A stretch of DNA of 64,000 nucleotides from Alphaproteobacteria bacterium (GTDB taxonomy: Bacteria; Pseudomonadota; Alphaproteobacteria; Sphingomonadales; Emcibacteraceae), in NCBI GenBank assembly GCA_002401455.1, contig NVTE01000009.1, forward strand, positions 17,687 to 81,686, read 5' to 3'. Of this stretch, positions 9,612 through 18,213 are shown in pieces. The translations under genes and the position numbers were made by a program. The notes below the pieces were generated by a model that was not told the origin of the DNA, did no database searches, and saw only the letters and a program-made list of their open reading frames with translations. The stretch's first letter is position 1; every line of letters starts with the position of its first letter.

Positions 9612-11705
9612 TCAGCCTGAAGTCAGGTATTTAACCCCTTCGTCCCGTTCAAACAGATACAGCAGAACCCGCAGCGCCCGGCCACGGTCACTGTTCAGGT
9701 CCGGGTCTTTTTCCAGGATCAGCCGGGCATCATCCCGGGCCATGGCGATCAGAGGACCATGCTCCTCAATACTGGCGACCCGGAAGTCAGGCATACCGCT
9801 TTGCCGGGTGCCGAGCAATTCTCCGGCCCCGCGCAGGCGCAGGTCCTCTTCGGCGATCAGGAAACCGTCATCGGTCTCCCGCATGATTTTCAGACGGGCT
9901 TTTGCCGCCTCACCCTTTAAGGCACCATAGAGTAGTAAACAGGTGGATTTTTCCATCCCCCGCCCGACCCGGCCGCGCAACTGGTGTAATTGGGACAGGC
10001 CAAATCTTTCCGCATGCTCAATCACCATGATGCTGGCCTCGGGTACATCGACTCCGACCTCAACCACGGTGGTCGCTACCAGCACAGAAATCTCGCCCCG
10101 GACAAAATGGTCCATGACCGCATCTTTTTCTTTCGCCTTCATCTTGCCGTGAACCAGCCCGACCCGGGGGCCGAAAATCTGTTCCAAATGGCGAAAGCGC
10201 TCTTCTGCTGCCGCCAAGTCCAGCACCTCGGACTCTTCGACCAGCGGGCAGATCCAGAAGGCCCGGGTGCCAGCGTCCACCGCCCGGCGAATGCCCTGAA
10301 CCACATCATCAAGCCGGTTCAGGGGCACGACCCGGGTATCAATGGCTTTGCGTCCCGGTGGTTTTTCTGTCAGCTGCGAGACATCCATATCGCCGTACGC
10401 GGTCAGGGTCAGGGTCCGGGGAATCGGCGTCGCGGTCATGGCCAACACATCCATGGTCGTGCCCGGCCGCCCCTTGGCCGACAGGGCCATGCGCTGCTCA
10501 ACCCCGAATCGGTGCTGCTCATCGATGACCGCAAACCCCAGGTCATGATAGTGGACATCTTTCTGGAACAGGGCATGGGTGCCGACCAGAATGTCAATCT
10601 TGCCCGCCTGCAGATCGTCCAGCAGCAGGGCCCGGGCCTTGCCCTTGTCCCGGCCGGTCAGGATCGCGACCCGCACTTCCATGCCTGTCGTCATCTGGCA
10701 CAGGCCGGCATAATGCTGACGGGCTAATATTTCGGTCGGTGCGATCATCGCCGCCTGGACCCCGTTGCCGACCGCCACCAGCATAGCCAGCAGCGCGACC
10801 ACGGTCTTGCCGCTGCCCACATCGCCCTGCAGCAGGCGCATCATGGCAAAAGGCTGGGCCAGGTCCTGTTCAATCTCCGCCCCACTGCGCACCTGGGCCC
10901 CGGTCAACTGATAGGGCAGGTTATCCAAAAGCTGTTGTTTCAGGGGACCCTTGGCGATCAGGGACCGGCCTTTTTTCTTTTGATTCTGCCGGCGCATGAT
11001 CTCCAGCGCCAGCTGGTTGGCCAGAAATTCATCATAGGCCAGCCGGGTCCGGGCCAGGCTAGCCGCCAACAGGTCCGCCGGGCTTTCTGGCTGATGGGCA
11101 TTTTTCATGGCCTCAATCCAGCTGGGCCAGCCTTCCCGTTTCAGCAAGGGCGCATCCTGCCATTCGGGCAGGTCGACCAAACGGTCAAGGGCACCCCGGA
11201 CAATCTTGGCCATGACCTTGCCACTGATGCCGGCGGTCAGCGGATAGACCGGCTCGACCCCGGGAATCTGGCCCCGCTGTTCCGGCAGCAGCATATAGTC
11301 CGGGTGGGTCATTTGAAGCTGGGAATTATAGACCTCGACCCGGCCACTGATCAGGCGCAGCTCGCCCTCGGGCAGTTGGCGCTGGATATAGTCGCCCTTG
11401 ACATGAAAAAAGATCAGCTGCAATTTGCCCGTATCATCATGGCACCAGACCCGGTAGGGCCGCTTGCTGCCCCGGGGTGGAATATCATGGTCATCGATGG
11501 TCACCTCAACCGTGACGATCTGGTCATAGGTGATATCGGTCAGCGCCGGACTGGCACTGCGGTCGATGATATCCACCGGCAAATGCCAGAATAGGTCCAG
11601 CACCCGGCGGCCGATGATTTTCTCCAGCAGGGTAGCAATCCGCCCGCCGACACCGGGCAGACTGATCGTATCGGCAAAAAAGGGATATAATATTTCTGGA
11701 CGCAT
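9612..11705 (-). CDS. recG: ATP-dependent DNA helicase RecG
   Basis: Wedge-domain N-terminus, GDVGSGKTVVALLA Walker A, DEQHRFGV, TATPIPRTLTLT, RGRVGRGMEKSTCLLLY, TRQSGMPDFR. Confidence 0.97.
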   Translation of the reverse strand: MRPEILYPFFADTISLPGVGGRIATLLEKIIGRRVLDLFWHLPVDIIDRSASPALTDITYDQIVTVEVTIDDHDIPPRGSKRPYRVWCHDDTGKLQLIFFHVKGDYIQRQLPEGELRLISGRVEVYNSQLQMTHPDYMLLPEQRGQIPGVEPVYPLTAGISGKVMAKIVRGALDRLVDLPEWQDAPLLKREGWPSWIEAMKNAHQPESPADLLAASLARTRLAYDEFLANQLALEIMRRQNQKKKGRSLIAKGPLKQQLLDNLPYQLTGAQVRSGAEIEQDLAQPFAMMRLLQGDVGSGKTVVALLAMLVAVGNGVQAAMIAPTEILARQHYAGLCQMTTGMEVRVAILTGRDKGKARALLLDDLQAGKIDILVGTHALFQKDVHYHDLGFAVIDEQHRFGVEQRMALSAKGRPGTTMDVLAMTATPIPRTLTLTAYGDMDVSQLTEKPPGRKAIDTRVVPLNRLDDVVQGIRRAVDAGTRAFWICPLVEESEVLDLAAAEERFRHLEQIFGPRVGLVHGKMKAKEKDAVMDHFVRGEISVLVATTVVEVGVDVPEASIMVIEHAERFGLSQLHQLRGRVGRGMEKSTCLLLYGALKGEAAKARLKIMRETDDGFLIAEEDLRLRGAGELLGTRQSGMPDFRVASIEEHGPLIAMARDDARLILEKDPDLNSDRGRALRVLLYLFERDEGVKYLTSG

Positions 11706-11789
11706 GCGTTTATATTTGATTCATGTTGCTATTTTTCCTATCACTACCCTAAACCTTTAACCCTGAACCCACAATAGATTGTAGCAGCT

Positions 11790-12107
11790 ATGCCCTCATT
11801 TGATGCCCCCGGCTTTATCGAACCCGCTATCGACGACAGCGAGTCCCTCGTGATTCGCCGCAAACGGCTGAAATTCAGAAGCCAGCACCGGGGCATCAAG
11901 GAAGCTGATATCCTGCTGGGCCATTTCGCCGACCGCCATGTGGACGGACTCAGTGTGCCGCAACTGGACCGCTATGAGAATCTGCTGCGCGAACCGGACC
12001 TGAAAATTGTCGCCTGGATCACCAAGGACGCCCCGGCTCCGGAACATTTACAGAATGATGTTATGGACATGCTACAAGCCCTCGATTACCTCAAGATTAT
12101 CACGTGA
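11790..12107 (+). CDS. sdhE: FAD assembly factor SdhE
   Basis: RRKRLKFRSQHRGIKEADILLGHFADRHVDGLS, YENLLREPDLKIVAWI; recG-sdhE-mfd synteny. Confidence 0.92.
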   Translation: MPSFDAPGFIEPAIDDSESLVIRRKRLKFRSQHRGIKEADILLGHFADRHVDGLSVPQLDRYENLLREPDLKIVAWITKDAPAPEHLQNDVMDMLQALDYLKIIT

Positions 12108-15100
12108 ATAAAACCGAGCAATTCATAAACGCCGAGGTGCCGCTGCAGGTGGCGTCCACGCCCGAGGGCATGGACGCGCTGTTCCTGGCCCAACTGCTGA
12201 ATCCTGGCAAGTCTTCTGAAGGGCCAAATACCCTGCTGCATATTGCCCGTGATGATCACCGCATGAGCAACCTGGCCGACCTGGTGGCCTTCTTCTCGCC
12301 GGAGACTGAAATCCTCACCTTCCCGGCCTGGGACTGCCTGCCTTATGACCGGGTATCACCCAATCCCGACATCAGCGCCAGCCGTATGGCGACCCTGAGC
12401 CGTCTGGTCTGGGACCCGGCACCAACGACAACCAAACGGCTGGTCCTGACCACCATCAATGCCGCCACCCAGATGATCCCGGAGCGCGACTCCCTCCGTA
12501 ACCTGTCCTTCTCCGCCAAGGTCGGCGACCAGCTTGATGTGGAAAAGATGGCGGCATTTCTCAGCCGCAATGGTTACGCCCGGTCCAGCACCGTCATGGA
12601 GCATGGCGATTTTGCCATTCGCGGCGGCCTGATTGATATCTTCCCCGCCGGCCAGGAAACCCCGGTCCGCATCGACCTGTGGGGCGACACCATCGACGTG
12701 ATCCGGCGCTTTGACCCGATCAGCCAGCGCACCGCCGACAAGATCGACGACATCTCGCTGGTGCCCATGAGCGAGGTGATCCTGGACGAGGACAGCATCC
12801 GCCGCTTTCGCGGGGCCTATGTGCGGGAATTCGGCACGGTTCTCAACCAGGACCCGCTGTATGAGGCGGTCAAGGAAGGCCGCAAGCATCAGGGCATGGA
12901 ACATTGGCTGCCCTATTTTCATTATAAGCTCGAAACCCTGTTTGACTATCTGCCCGGCTGTCCGGTCAGCATGGACCATCTGACCACAGAGGCCTTCGCC
13001 GACCGCCTGACCGCCATCAAGGACTATTACCAGTCCCGGAAAGACGCCTACAGTCAATCGAGCAAGAGATCTGGCAAGGGCGCGGCCACCAACCTGTCGA
13101 GCTATAAACCGCTGCCGCCGGAAAAATTATACCTGACCGCCGACCAGTGGCAGACCTGGTGCGAAGCCCGGAAAATTCATCAGTTCACCAGCTTCCGCGC
13201 CCCCCCCGCCACCAATCATATGGAGCTGGACGGCAAGGTCGGCCGGGATTTTGCCCCCGAACGCCATGACCCGAAACAGAATGTCTATGACGCCCTGCGC
13301 CAGCATTGTGTCAAGCTGCAGGGCCAGGGCAGACAGGTCCTGATCGCCTCCTATAGTGCCGGATCACAGAACCGGCTGGCCCTGGTGCTGAAAGAGCACG
13401 GCATGGCCAACCATCTGGAGCTGGACAGTTGGGCCCAGGTTAAATCTGGGCGGCAAAACCTGGCACCGGGCACCATCGGCCTGATCGTCCTGCCGCTGGA
13501 ACATGGCTTTGACACCGGAGATCTGGTGATCATCGCCGAGCAGGATATCCTCGGCGATCGCCTGGTGCGCAAGGTCCGCAAATCCCGCAAGGCAGAAAAT
13601 TTCATCAGCGAAGCCTCGGCCATCACCCCCGGCGACCTGGTGGTCCATCTGGACCACGGCATCGGCCGTTATGAGGGCCTGCTCACCATTGACGTGAGTG
13701 GCGCGGCCCATGACTGTGTCCACCTGACCTATCACGGCGGCGACAAGCTTTATGTGCCGGTGGAAAATATCGAAATCCTCAGCCGCTATGGCTCCGAGGG
13801 CAGCGACGGCCAGCTGGACAAGCTGGGCGGTGTCGCCTGGCAGGGTCGTAAAGCCAAGCTGAAAATGCGCATCCGGGATATGGCCGACCAGTTAATCAAG
13901 GTTGCCGCCCAACGGGCCCTGCGCAAAGGGGCCGTCATTCTGCCACCCGAAGGCCTATATGATGAATTCTGCGCCCGCTTCCCCTATACGGAAACCGATG
14001 ACCAGTTGCGCTCCATCGCCGATGTGATCAAAGACCTGGGCAGTGGCAAGCCCATGGACCGGCTAATCTGTGGTGATGTGGGCTTTGGTAAAACCGAAAT
14101 TGCCCTGCGCACGGCGTTTCTGGCGGTCATGGAGGGCTATCAGGTGGCGGTCATCGCCCCAACCACCCTGCTGGCCCGTCAGCATTTTAAGACCTTTACT
14201 GATCGCTTCCAAGGCCTGCCGGTGAAAATCGGCCATCTGTCCCGGCTGGTGCCGTCCAAAATCCAGAAGTTGACCAAGGACGAGATGGAAAGGGGCACCT
14301 GCGAGATCGTCATCGGCACCCATGCCCTGCTCAGCAAAACCATTCGTTTCAAGAACCTGGGCATGATCATCATTGATGAGGAACAGCATTTTGGCGTGGT
14401 CCATAAAGAACGCCTGAAAAAGATGAAACATGACGTTCATGTGCTGACCCTGACCGCGACCCCGATCCCGCGCACCCTGCAGCTGGCCATGAGTGGCATG
14501 CGCGGCCTGAGCCTGATTGCGACCCCGCCGGTGGACCGGTTGGCGATCCGGACCTTTGTCCTGCCCATGGACAGCCTGGTGATCCGCGAAGCCCTGATGC
14601 GGGAACATTACCGGGGCGGCCAAAGTTTTTACGTCTGTCCCCGGGTCGCCGACCTGAAGGAAATTGAAGATTTCCTGAAAGAACATGTACCCGAAGTCAA
14701 GGCTGTCACCGCCCACGGCCAGATGCCCCCGACCCAGATCGAGGACATCATGAATGCTTTCTATGACGGCAAATATGATGTGCTGATTTCCACCACCATC
14801 GTCGAATCGGGTCTGGATATTCCGACCGCCAATACCATGGTCATTCACCGGGCGGATATGTTCGGTCTGGCCCAGCTCTATCAGTTGCGCGGCCGGGTTG
14901 GTCGCTCGAAAATCCGCGCCTATGCCTATCTGACCCTGGAACCGCGCCGCCTGCCGACGCCCCAGGCGGAAAAACGCCTGCAGGTCCTGCAGACCCTGGA
15001 CACCCTGGGCGCGGGCTTCAGCCTGGCCAGTCATGACCTTGATATCCGCGGCGCCGGCAACCTGCTGGGCGAAGAACAGTCGGGCCATATCAAGGAAGTC

Positions 15101-15634
15101 GGCATGGAGCTCTATCAGCAGATGCTGGAAGAAGCCGTGGCCCAGGCCCGGACCGGCATCACCGATGAAGAAATCGACGGCGTCTGGTCGCCCCAGATCA
15201 ATGTGGGGGCCACGGTGCTGATACCTGAAAGCTATGTGCCCGACCTGAACCTGCGCATGTCGCTCTACCGACGGCTGGCCGACCTCAGCAACCGTCAGGA
15301 AATTGATGGCTTTGGTGCCGAACTGATTGACCGCTTTGGTGACCTGCCCGAGGAGGTGGAGCATCTGCTGAAAATCATCCTGATCAAGCATTTCTGCCGC
15401 CTGGCCGGGATTGAGAAAATCGAAACCGGCCCCAAGGGCGCCATTGTCACCTTCCGCAAATCAAAATTTGCCAATCCGGCCGGTCTGGTTGAGTTCATCA
15501 GCGCCCAGTCCACGGTCACCAAGCTGCGCTCTGATCACCGGCTGGTCTATGTCCGCAAATGGGCGAAGATTGAGAATCGGCTGCAGGGATCCCTGAACCT
15601 GGCCCATGCCTTAGCTAAGGCGGCGGAAATTTAG
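12104..15634 (+). CDS. mfd: Transcription-repair coupling factor Mfd
   Basis: UvrB-like N-terminus, GDVGFGKTEIALRTAF, DEEQHFGVVHKERLK, TATPIPRTLQLAMSG, RGRVGRSKIRAYAYL; GTG start overlaps the sdhE stop. Confidence 0.97.
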   Translation: MNKTEQFINAEVPLQVASTPEGMDALFLAQLLNPGKSSEGPNTLLHIARDDHRMSNLADLVAFFSPETEILTFPAWDCLPYDRVSPNPDISASRMATLSRLVWDPAPTTTKRLVLTTINAATQMIPERDSLRNLSFSAKVGDQLDVEKMAAFLSRNGYARSSTVMEHGDFAIRGGLIDIFPAGQETPVRIDLWGDTIDVIRRFDPISQRTADKIDDISLVPMSEVILDEDSIRRFRGAYVREFGTVLNQDPLYEAVKEGRKHQGMEHWLPYFHYKLETLFDYLPGCPVSMDHLTTEAFADRLTAIKDYYQSRKDAYSQSSKRSGKGAATNLSSYKPLPPEKLYLTADQWQTWCEARKIHQFTSFRAPPATNHMELDGKVGRDFAPERHDPKQNVYDALRQHCVKLQGQGRQVLIASYSAGSQNRLALVLKEHGMANHLELDSWAQVKSGRQNLAPGTIGLIVLPLEHGFDTGDLVIIAEQDILGDRLVRKVRKSRKAENFISEASAITPGDLVVHLDHGIGRYEGLLTIDVSGAAHDCVHLTYHGGDKLYVPVENIEILSRYGSEGSDGQLDKLGGVAWQGRKAKLKMRIRDMADQLIKVAAQRALRKGAVILPPEGLYDEFCARFPYTETDDQLRSIADVIKDLGSGKPMDRLICGDVGFGKTEIALRTAFLAVMEGYQVAVIAPTTLLARQHFKTFTDRFQGLPVKIGHLSRLVPSKIQKLTKDEMERGTCEIVIGTHALLSKTIRFKNLGMIIIDEEQHFGVVHKERLKKMKHDVHVLTLTATPIPRTLQLAMSGMRGLSLIATPPVDRLAIRTFVLPMDSLVIREALMREHYRGGQSFYVCPRVADLKEIEDFLKEHVPEVKAVTAHGQMPPTQIEDIMNAFYDGKYDVLISTTIVESGLDIPTANTMVIHRADMFGLAQLYQLRGRVGRSKIRAYAYLTLEPRRLPTPQAEKRLQVLQTLDTLGAGFSLASHDLDIRGAGNLLGEEQSGHIKEVGMELYQQMLEEAVAQARTGITDEEIDGVWSPQINVGATVLIPESYVPDLNLRMSLYRRLADLSNRQEIDGFGAELIDRFGDLPEEVEHLLKIILIKHFCRLAGIEKIETGPKGAIVTFRKSKFANPAGLVEFISAQSTVTKLRSDHRLVYVRKWAKIENRLQGSLNLAHALAKAAEI

Positions 15635-15742
15635 GGCCATGACATAGATACAATCTTTATCTTTTATTAAGCCATTATTAGACTTGCCCCCCTATAGTTC
15701 AGGGAATCAGGTCAGAGGACCGCATTCCAGGGAAAGAACATA

Positions 15743-16144
15743 ATGTTCAAGGCGCTGCAGACAAGTGTATCAGGCTTAATTGCTTCCAGCACCCGCTTAA
15801 ACGTGGCGGCGAGCAATATCGTCAATGCCCGTGTCGCCTCCTCCCCCAAGGGCACCACCGGCCCCCGGCAGACCTTCAGGGCAGGTTACAGCCCCCAGCG
15901 GGTGGCCCAAACCACCACAGCCGGCGGCGGCGTCCGGGCCACCGGGGCCCCGGTATCCCCGGCCAGCCTGTCCGTCTATGATCCGACCTCGCCTTTTGCC
16001 AATGAACAGGGCGCGGTTGATATGCCCAATGTCTCCCTGCCCGTTGAAATTTCAGAATTGAGAAGAGCCCGCCATGCCTATGAGGCCAATGCCAAGGTCA
16101 TAAAAACTCTGGATGATACCTTCAAAACTCTCCTGAAAATTTAG
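15743..16144 (+). CDS. Short flagellar basal-body rod (FlgC/FlgB-type) family protein
   Basis: FKALQTSVSGLIASSTRLNVAASNIVNA N-terminal rod motif; C-terminal EISELRRARHAYEANAKVIKTLDDTFKTLL. Confidence 0.72.
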   Translation: MFKALQTSVSGLIASSTRLNVAASNIVNARVASSPKGTTGPRQTFRAGYSPQRVAQTTTAGGGVRATGAPVSPASLSVYDPTSPFANEQGAVDMPNVSLPVEISELRRARHAYEANAKVIKTLDDTFKTLLKI

Positions 16145-16323
16145 CAGATATTAATCTCTCCCCCCTATAATGACACGGTCTATCTGAGTACGGCTTATGA
16201 CCGACCTATGTCTTTCTTCTAGTTGCCAATGATTTTATTATTTTATACACTTTCAGATCAGCGCCTTTGGGCGCCTTAAGGGCTCTTAAAGCCAATAATG
16301 ACTAGGGATTAGATCAATTAAGT

Positions 16324-16871
16324 CGGAATTTACACATAAAAAAATCCTCATCGTTGATGATGATGTTTTTTTAGCAAAAATCACCCGGTCCATCCTTGAG
16401 ATGTTTGAGGTCTCCTCCGTGCGCCTTGCCGCCAGCAATGCTGAGGCGATCCTCTTATTGGATAATCACAGATTTGATTGTATTTTTGTCGACAATATGA
16501 TGAGCGAGAAAAATGGCCTGGACCTGACCCGACATATTCGCGGGTCAGAAGAGCAGCCAAATCAAAAATCCGCTATTATTCTCTGCACCGCCTTCACCGG
16601 GCTGAAGTCGATTATTCAAGCAAGGGACGCCGGGGTAACCGAGATTTTGGCCAAGCCGGTATCCCCGGACCAGATTATGGAAAAATTGGGCAATGCCCTC
16701 TTCAGTCAGCGCAATTTTATTGATACCGATGTCTATGCCGGACCCGACCGCCGACGTCGCATGCGGGGGGCTTTTAGCACCAATGAGCGGCGCAAGGAAA
16801 ACCCCGCCCCCAGCACAGAGGAAGCCGACAAAAATGAGGATGGCGTCCCTCAGGATCAAAAGAGAGCTTAA
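16324..16871 (+). pseudogene. CheY-like receiver domain protein, apparently frameshifted near nt 16377-16383 and without a canonical start in the N-terminal frame
   Basis: Frame 1: SEFTHKKILIVDDDVFLAK then frame change; frame 3: ITRSILEMFEVSSVRLAASNAEAILLLDNHRFDCIFVDNMM...AIILCTAF...LAKPVSPDQIMEKL. The listed ORF (16401) starts inside the receiver fold. Confidence 0.6.
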
Positions 16872-17273
16872 ATGGTGATGAATAATTATACCCCCCAACA
16901 GCAAAAGATGCTGCGCCAGGCTCAGGCCGTCATTGATGACGCGAGTGATACCTATGATGAAATATTAAAGGCCCATATTCGGGACTTGAAAGAATCACTG
17001 GCCGAAGGAAACCTGACTGAGTCCTGTCGGGTCTGCTACCGCATCCAGACCCAGGCCACCACATTTGGCTGGCCCCTGGCCTCCGAGATCGCCGGCTGGT
17101 TCAAAAGGCTGCTGAATAGCCAACAGGACAAGGGGCTGGATTCTGCCATCAACGGTTTATTCCTCGACAGTTTAGACATCCTCATCACAGAAGACCTGAA
17201 ATCCGACTCCCAAGCTGCCATCAAACTCTGCCTTCACATCGAGTCTGAACTGAAAGCCACAGAAAGTCCTTAA
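16872..17273 (+). CDS. Small helical protein, HPt-like but lacking the phospho-acceptor His
   Basis: VCYRIQTQATTFGWPLASEIAGWFKRLL resembles the HPt xHxLKGxxxxxG helix with Tyr in the His position; adjacent to the receiver-domain gene. Confidence 0.4.
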   Translation: MVMNNYTPQQQKMLRQAQAVIDDASDTYDEILKAHIRDLKESLAEGNLTESCRVCYRIQTQATTFGWPLASEIAGWFKRLLNSQQDKGLDSAINGLFLDSLDILITEDLKSDSQAAIKLCLHIESELKATESP

Positions 17274-17519
17274 CATGAGCCAGAAAGGACCGGCTTTATT
17301 CGTAGTGCAACGCCTGAATATGGTCCGGCTCTTCATCATTTTACGTCTCCGATTCTATACTCGGACACCCCTTAACAGACTGCACAGTTTTTTAGAACCA
17401 CCTTAAAGTTAATGAACCAGCCCCCCCCCTGGACAGGTGTTTGCTTGACTTTGTTATTGAGAACAATATCTTGGTCATATTAGCTGAGCAGATAGGATTG
17501 TATAATCCGCTTTGTTGTA

Positions 17520-18200
17520 ATGATGTCAGGGATATATAATATTGTGAGATTTGAATTTAACAATTCACCGTGGAAGATTGCCAATCCACAGCAAAAGAGA
17601 TTTCTGGGAAAAGCCATTCCCCCGTTGCCCAATATGCCGAAGGAGGTTGCCCCTCCCGTTTTCTGGACTTGTACGCCGCCGTTTTACCAAAATGTAAATC
17701 TCATCTGCATCAGCCATAATCTGGGCGAGGATGAGAAAATAAATCTATATTATCTTCAGCATTATTCACCAGAAGATAAAGAAAATACCTTTCATTTCCT
17801 CAATGGGCTTTCACATCCTATTCACGTCCTTAATTCAAAAATATCTCTTATTCTTGCCCCCGAACATATTCTGGATTATCTCTGCTTTTTTTGCTTTTTT
17901 GTTCATGGTGAATCAGGCCCGTTTTATGTTTTGCGGAACAGAGAAGACCCCGCAATCCCGCAATCCATATGGGCGGGAGATTTTTTCGGTTGTGATTCCC
18001 TGAATGATTTATTCAGAGAACCCTGTGTCACGGTTGCCAATCCTGAAGGAAGCACCCGATATTCTACCTTAATATATTACAGCAACGTGCTATCCATAGC
18101 CGACTTTTCTATTCAGCCCGATGGTATGATTATGATGGAAGAAAGTGAAAGCCTCCTTTCTGACCTGCCGTTTACCCTAAATATTTCCCTAAAAATTTAA
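17520..18200 (+). CDS. Protein of unknown function; stand-alone homologue of the C-terminal domain of the downstream VirD4-like ATPase
   Basis: Shared ordered motifs with residues ~520-717 of the next ORF: W.PPFYQ; L.L.P(E/K)HI.DYL.F.C; L.EP.V; F.+..G...M.E.E.L. Confidence 0.6.
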   Translation: MMSGIYNIVRFEFNNSPWKIANPQQKRFLGKAIPPLPNMPKEVAPPVFWTCTPPFYQNVNLICISHNLGEDEKINLYYLQHYSPEDKENTFHFLNGLSHPIHVLNSKISLILAPEHILDYLCFFCFFVHGESGPFYVLRNREDPAIPQSIWAGDFFGCDSLNDLFREPCVTVANPEGSTRYSTLIYYSNVLSIADFSIQPDGMIMMEESESLLSDLPFTLNISLKI

Positions 18201-18213
18201 AAAGGAACGACCC

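Noticed and set aside
14063-15391. Long minus-strand ORF (442 aa) antisense to mfd
   Set aside because: Shadow ORF of a GC-rich coding region; translation is low-complexity, Q/G/D/H-rich with no family signature, while the opposite strand is clearly Mfd.
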